From Rotaria sordida (taxonomy: Eukaryota > Rotifera > Eurotatoria > Philodinida > Philodinidae), in NCBI GenBank assembly GCA_905250125.1, contig CAJNOL010000584.1:1-64000 (forward strand): a DNA stretch of 64,000 bases, given 5' to 3'. The position numbers and the translations under genes are program-made. Of the stretch, positions 57,966 to 64,000 are shown piece by piece; the stretch's first letter is position 1; each line of letters starts with the position of its first letter. The notes under the pieces are model-generated. The model did no database searches. It worked only from the letters and a program-made list of their open reading frames with translations, and had not been told where the DNA came from.

Positions 57966-60900
57966 TGTCTGGTAATATTAACAACAAAATTGATAATGTT
58001 GATGAATTAATAATTCAATAATCTTGTAAAAAAGACAAGAAAATCAATAATAATCTGAAAGTAGTTCATTATTTTTTATAAAGCTCTCATAGACTGGAAA
58101 AATCAGTAACCTTTTTTTTCTGTTTGTACTTATTCATTAGGGCACAAGAATAACAATTTTTGTTAAGCAAATGATAATATTACTAGAGTATGTTTTTTTC
58201 TTATGAGCTATACTAATAGATAAGACGATTTGATTCTACTCATACAAACAAAACTCACTTGTTTCTAGATTTGAACAAATAGAAGCACAATAAAGTTTGA
58301 TTCCATTAATTGAATAATTTGTTGAACATCGTGTTCAACATTGTAAAATGCTTGCCGAACTACATAATAGCTTTGGATTTTTTAACAGAGGTTGTTTTAT
58401 GTTTTCCAGATAAATTAAATCACCAAAATAGATCTTGTTCTACTCAAGTCCAAATCAGTTGATATTCAATGAAAAACTCATTTAAATAAAAGAAAAGGTG
58501 CTTATTGCGGTGGTAGGTTTTCAATCAGTGTACTAAGATATTGAGCAAGTCGTGAAAAGTAAAGGACGATCATATAAATTTCCACTATGTATAAAAAACG
58601 TGCTGAAATCTTCTTTTTTTTTTATATAGCTAACGGTATTTTTTATATGGTCAATCGTGCTCGTTGTCAATTAATCGTTATCACCGATAAAATGAATAGA
58701 TTTATGATACAAATATTTCGTAAAAAATCAATTGAAGTAGATTTACAAAAATATATTCCCGATCTAGAAGTGTCTACAACGTTTAAAAATCATCATAAAC
58801 AAGTCTGAGTTAGTCAATATTTGATGTGATATATTGGATAAGGGCATAAGAAAAAATAAATAAATGACAAGAATAGAAATACCTGTACTAATTGTCATGA
58901 TGTCCGGAGAACTACAATAGAGACACCTTGTTTTTCAAGAAAAGTCAATAAGTGCTAATAAAAACATCGAGAAAAAGTATCATGACACTATGGTTGCGAT
59001 GACGGTAGTAAGCGAATAGAAATTTCGTAAAACTTAAACATAGATGAAAAAAGTCGAAGAGACCAGATGAAGCTGTCAGTAAATAATCTGATATTGACAG
59101 GCAATTGCCAACATCATTCTTATACAATTGAGAATTACCAACTATTCCACTCAATATGAGTCATTTTTCATAATTGTTTTGACGCAAACATAGAGAATGG
59201 GAAAAAAATGCATCATTTGAAATATTTTGTCAAAGTTTCTTTGCAAGCAAGCAAGTACAACTTGAGTTTATTTCATCATTATCTTTCCTGTAGATTACAC
59301 AACCTCCATGACAAATATCGTCATGCAGTAATTGCATAATATTTTCGTTCTGAAATCATTGGTTGACGATGAAAAAAGATTGAAACTATATTGAATGTGA
59401 AGAAAAGCAAATGCGTGTATTAACATTTACTTGTATGAAGTCACAACATAAGTTATGTCTGCACATCATCGAGATACGAAACAAAAGATAATTTCAGATC
59501 CTTTCGTGAATAAAAAAAAATTTAAATAAAAGCATAAATGCATTGTTTTATTTGTCAGATGACGATTATTTGGGAAGCCAATCCCTCATGATAGATGATA
59601 TCAAGACAGTAACACTGACTACACAGCTGCCTTTTATTAATAAATCATTCGACATTTTTTATTAAAGCAAGCGAGCAATTAAAAATATGAATCCATAAAA
59701 AAAAACATGAAAGGATGGAGACAATGAGGGATCTCCGAGATCGTCAATTGATAGACTGGTTTTGTTTCAAAGTTTATTAAAACAATTGATAATAACATCG
59801 ATATTCATACATTTGTCATAGTGAATTTATGGTACCTTCTCTCGGCTTCGTCTACTGTTCTTCTATAGTTAACAGCTCACTAGCGTCTTCTGGGTTCTCA
59901 TTGTCACAGAACTTATTACATCATTGAAAGTGCACAAGAAGCATTTGGTACCCATGAATTGATAATCAAGAAAGTTGTTATAGATGTCTCATATGAAAAT
60001 GAAACGAATGCAATCATTAGAATGTTTATTTTTAGTTAAATAATTGGCAAGTAACTTTTATTAATCGAAACGAAAAATATATTATAGCTCTACATCCACT
60101 TGAATTTTCTTTAAGACTTCGTACTTCTACTACATCATCTGATAATGTTGAAAAACTTGCAACAATGGAAATAATATAGCGCATGAACGATTCATGCATA
60201 TTGTACTAGTCATTATCATGTGTCATATAATGACTCATGCTAGTCTATTCTAGTTAGACCAATCTCGGTTGAGAGAAAAAATAACCGATTTCAGCTATGG
60301 CTTGTAACTCTCTCTTTATGGATTAAACCGTTTCATAGATAGAGTAGAAATCAAATCCTCTTCTTTCTTTTTTGCGACAATTAAATGGTGGACAAACAAG
60401 TTCTCTCTGGTTCTCTTGAAAAAGTCATGATGTTGCAAGCTCTATGTTTATAATTGTTAATAAGACAGAATGAAGTTCGACGTTAAAGAATCGACAGAAT
60501 GTGGTGGAATAAACTTTTACATAAAATCGAATGTTGTTTGGTATCCAACGAAGAAATGGTTTTTAAAATCCTAATAGCGATGATTATCTCGTTTATAATC
60601 ATCAGAGTAGATTATTCTTGCATCACAACTCTTGATGACAATCTGTTTGTACAAGATACTGTTTGAGTTTTTGTCAAGTGTATCCATTATAATATAAAAA
60701 GCAGTACGTGTATGTATTTACTTGCATCAAAGATGAACATGCTTCAGGTATTTCAAAATTTAAACCGAGCCAGAACCAAATCAAAAAATAATTTGTTTTA
60801 AATTCTATTAGAGATAGTCAAAGCTGGTAATTTTGAATTCAACTTGTTCGTCTTCCGAATGATTGCCATCTAAGATCCTACCGCTAATATAAAAAAGACT

Positions 60901-61691
60901 ATTTTTATCAAAATATTCTACTATAGTACAGAATCTTTCGAAGAACCGATGTATTAGATACAATAAAAGGCTCTCTCTTAATTACTAAGGAAATTTTAAT
61001 TTTAATCAATATATTTAACAGGAAATATGTCTAGTAGTCAAGATTCTTACACGAAAATTAATGAAGGCTGAAGCTAAAATGATTTATACACTTTTTTAAT
61101 CCTAGAAAATCTTTTTAAATGCTTGCAACTGTCGTAGTTTTCTTGGGAACCCTTTTGATCATTAGCATTTGAAAAAAAAAACAATAAATCTAACAGCAAT
61201 CTGTTTTCAAACATTTATTCGGTTGCACATAATATTATACGTAGAGAGAGTTTATTATATGCATATATAAAGAAATCCAATTTTTTTTTCACTTATTATG
61301 TATTTTTACTTTATTCACGTTAATAAAGAACAAATATGAATATGGTATTAACTGTGATTTAAACGGTCATTAAGTAAATACTTTTCTCTCTAAAAAAAAA
61401 TATAATTGATTTGCTAATATTCTGTTTTTTCTTGGGCGAAGAAAGACAAAAAAACATATGAATACGTGCATCGTTACTTTATGAGATCTTCTTTTGCTTT
61501 ACATATTGAAATATTAATCTAAACTGCATCAATTCAGCTAAGAATTGAAACCGAGATTGGTCCGAAAACCTAGGAACCATACTGATTGGTTAGGTTTATG
61601 AGTCAAGCCGTGTCTGAATGAGGCTCGAATGTAATGTTCGTATTATGAAATACGAATTTAGTCATACAAAGATCTGTACGATAGCTATCGT
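57966..61691. other. intergenic, scattered coding-like scraps
   Basis: At 58624-58808 a plus-strand frame after a TTTATATAG acceptor-like site reads ANGIFYMVNRARCQLIVITD and EVDLQKYIPDLEVSTTFKN, possibly a last exon. At about 59890-60034 (RTYYIIESAQEAFGTHELII) and 60036-60179 (VTFINRNEKYIIALHPLEFS, TTSSDNVEKLATMEII) two plus-strand frames adjoin an acceptor-like TTTTTAG. None forms a recognisable gene. The remainder is AT-rich without visible repeats. Confidence 0.3.
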
Positions 61692-61762
61692 GGTGTTGTA
61701 GTATAATGGCTATATCCTCGCTTCGCACTCGAGAGATCAGGGTTCGATTCCCTGCTGCGCCA
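61692..61762 (+). tRNA. tRNA-like gene, anticodon CGC (Ala) by fold
   Basis: The 71-base stretch has a strong T arm (CAGGG-TTCGATT-CCCTG), a D arm with GG (TAGTATAATGGCTATA), and an anticodon arm CTCGC-TTCGCAC-TCGAG whose loop has T at 33 and CGC at 34-36, predicting Ala. The acceptor stem pairs GGTGTTG with CTGCGCC through G-C, G-C, U-G, G-C, U-G, a U-U mismatch and G-C, and the last pair of the anticodon stem is C-U, so the fold is weak. The third acceptor pair is U-G rather than the G-U that alanyl-tRNA synthetase recognises. A T-run at 61770-61775 fits a Pol III terminator. It may be a diverged or pseudo tRNA, and the isotype is uncertain. Confidence 0.65.
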
Positions 61763-61769
61763 CAATAGT

Positions 61770-61775
61770 TGTTTT
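61770..61775 (+). terminator. Pol III T-run after tRNA
   Basis: Six T eight bases downstream of the tRNA 3' end, as expected for RNA polymerase III termination. Confidence 0.6.
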
Positions 61776-62773
61776 TTCATTTGTCGTAATTTATCTTACA
61801 CATGAAATGTTTCTTATTTCGTCATTTTGAGCGAGAGAACAAGAAGAAAGTTACCGGAGAAGTACAGAGACAAAAATCACTAATCTTTGGGTTTTGTTAT
61901 CACCTTGATGAATTGAAACACATTGTTCGATTTTTATGATTGGTATTAGTAGTAGATTACGAAATAAGTTGTCCAAAGACTATGAGAAACACGTTCTTTT
62001 TCTCCTTCGTTTTTTAAAATGTTCTTAGCGTTTTTGTATTAACATTTCTCTTGACAATCTAAACAGAACAAGTTAACATCATACACACAGTACAACGTAC
62101 TTTGTTATGAATTAGGAAGATGAATGTTTTTTCAAAAATACTTTCAATTAGGATGAATCGTAAATTAATTAACAACAGGATTAGTATATTTAATAGATTG
62201 ACTTGTCTACATATAAGAGAAGTGATGCTCTATTTAAATGATAACCAAATAAATGATTCAACAAATTGAAATAACTAAAACATGATTGTCGACTATTCTT
62301 TTGCTTATGTATACATCATCCACTGTTAGCTTTTATTGTTGCTATTTGTAGAAAAAAAGATTGTATTCTTTCCCTAATTATTTCTATTTGTAAATAAAGA
62401 TTTCATGGTACGTTAGTGATATAGGAATAGATGGAAAACGTTATTTCAGAGTCGTTGTCTGCAACCAAATTATTTATGTCTATTCATCGGTTGCATCTTC
62501 TATATCAACAAAAATGAATGCGTCAATCGTTTAAAATAAAAATGCCTATCTTTGTTCATTTTTATTTCCGTTCTGTTTTTTTCTAAGGAGGAAAAAAGCC
62601 AACATCGTACCTCAGAATTATGAAGAAGTAGCGAGAAGTACATAAATACGTGTTTTACCCATTTGGTTTTTTCGAATGTCATAATCTCGTCTATACGACA
62701 TGAACTGATTCATTTCAATAGTGATGAATTAATTATTCATTAGAGAATTTATAGTGGAAATCTAAAAATAAAA
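61776..62773. other. AT-rich intergenic
   Basis: No gene or repeat seen. Confidence 0.4.
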
Positions 62774-63109
62774 AGATCGTTTCTATCTGATTTGTTTTCA
62801 TTTAATAAAGAATATCTTCTTCAAATCGAATTAGACAAAAATCAAATTGATGACAATTCAAAGAATATGTTTCGAATATACCTTCATCATTCTTCAAATG
62901 AGAACTTGCTGGATACATTCGATCTTATGAAATTACAAAAAATTGTTGTTCTTCATGTACAAGTATGATTTAAATTACCTACCAATATTCAATTTCATTT
63001 GCATGAATGTCTTCCTTACCATTATGGGCTATTTTATATTCCTACATTAAAATGTGTTACTTGACAAGTTGATAATTGTTTTATTCGAAGTACCTTGTTC
63101 AAGACTCAA
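62774..63109 (+). pseudogene. decayed reading frame, F-box/LRR-like composition
   Basis: A single frame stays readable for 112 codons apart from TGA codons at 62966 and 63062: SFLSDLFSFNKEYLLQIELD, FRIYLHHSSNENLLDTFDLM, KLQKIVVLHVQV, then KLPTNIQFHLHECLPYHYGL and FYIPTLKCVT. Leu/Ile-rich strands with intervening acidic residues resemble the irregular repeats of the F-box proteins in this window, but no F-box is visible and the match is only in style. Further stops follow beyond 63110. Confidence 0.4.
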
Positions 63110-63112
63110 TAG

Positions 63113-64000
63113 TTCAGTAAATATACAGATAATTGAAGAAATTTATGATTGAAATGTCACTGATTCCAACATGAAAATTATAACTAAATGTAGTATTATG
63201 CTTGAATATGTGTATGATTGTCGACATATGTCGCTTATCTCATTCGAAAATCTTATGAAACTCTTAGTTCATTTGTCTGCCAAGGCAAACATATGATTTA
63301 TTTTATCAAACAAACTCATTATTCTCCCTGAAATGATCTCTATATGGACAAATCTATTATGATTATGTTTTTATATTTCCTTAAAAACGAGATAGACAAT
63401 AGAGAATGACACAAGGAGATGCATGAAGAACATATTCATTCATTCATTACAAAAATTGACACTTGATGAAATAATTTCCATAGTTTAATTCGGCTTACGT
63501 TGCAAAAAACAAAACTTTATACTCATAGTTTCTTTTTTCAAAATTTAATCAACAAAAGCTACCTGAACACATGTGAGAACAGCCGTAATTAAAACTTTTA
63601 GATAGCCTACTCGGGCTTTTTTTTTGCACCAATGATACAATAGCTATTGTAAAAACGATCGATATTTCTTGCAAAAAACCAATTCGGTTATAGAAAAATC
63701 ATCATACTTTTTTCACAAAAACAATCATATTAGATTTATGATAGATCTCAGCACATTTTCAGATATACTTGTGTGCAATGCTTTCTAATAGTCTACATGT
63801 GATATCAAAAGATATATTCACTTTTTTTACAAAGAAAATCACAAAGAAAAAGATTGAAATCAATCGAATGTTTTTGTTAGAGTTATCTTTACTTTTTATT
63901 AAATATTAAGTGTTTATAATCACATAAGAAAAGAATCAAGATTCTTGATTATAATTGTGTAAAAGACAAGTTAACACATCTCGATTATGTTTTAAGGCAA
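63113..64000. other. AT-rich 3' end of window
   Basis: No gene seen; could contain more of the decayed frame in pieces (stop-rich). Confidence 0.35.

Overview
The window is AT-rich eukaryotic DNA with short GT-AG introns. It carries animal housekeeping genes (GID8, CHMP4/Snf7, a fatty acyl-CoA reductase, a Ly6-like surface protein), members of a large F-box/LRR family, many short inverted-repeat elements and an intronless gene of bacterial/plastid type (UDP-sulfoquinovose synthase). This combination, with GT-rich motifs resembling the TGTGGG telomere unit I recall for bdelloids, suggests a bdelloid rotifer (Adineta/Rotaria kin). That assignment is inference; the sequence contains no species marker.

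Layout. 0-9.4 kb: last exon of an RNI-type LRR protein, a 60-residue MGNC/His-rich micro-protein on the minus strand, a dead 1.3-kb mariner-like (maT-type) transposon and a diverged ~185-bp repeat. 9.4-14.8 kb: gene-poor AT-rich DNA. 14.8-17.8 kb: a fatty acyl-CoA reductase that I could resolve into 16 exons. 18.7-19.4 kb: a fold-back element. 20.8-25.7 kb: the most interesting block. An intact SQD1-type gene (minus) lies head-to-head with a decayed SQD2-like GT4 glycosyltransferase (plus), separated by a nest of inverted-repeat elements, with another short element at the glycosyltransferase's lost 5' end. Together they look like a sulfolipid (sulfoquinovosyl-diacylglycerol) gene pair in an animal, with the second step broken at this copy. 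28-29 kb: a type II membrane protein of glycosyltransferase look. 31-34.7 kb: the C-terminal part of an OTU-type protease, a hammerhead-like core and an intact F-box/LRR gene.

37.6-49.8 kb: a secreted 210-residue protein with a transposon in intron 3, GID8 (CTLH/CRA subunit of the GID/CTLH ubiquitin ligase) with a long near-perfect palindrome in an intron, CHMP4 (ESCRT-III) and a GPI-type Ly6/uPAR protein. 53.3-57.9 kb: an F-box exon followed by an array of nine LRR exons, seven of them exactly 84 nt and all in phase 0. 61.7 kb: a tRNA-like gene (anticodon CGC by my fold) with a T-run terminator. 62.8-63.1 kb: a decayed reading frame. Short GT/CA-rich hairpins recur through the whole window (about a dozen sites) and look like one dispersed family.

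Most positions were read by eye from splice consensus and frame, so exon ends carry a few bases of uncertainty where stated. No alignments or searches were run.
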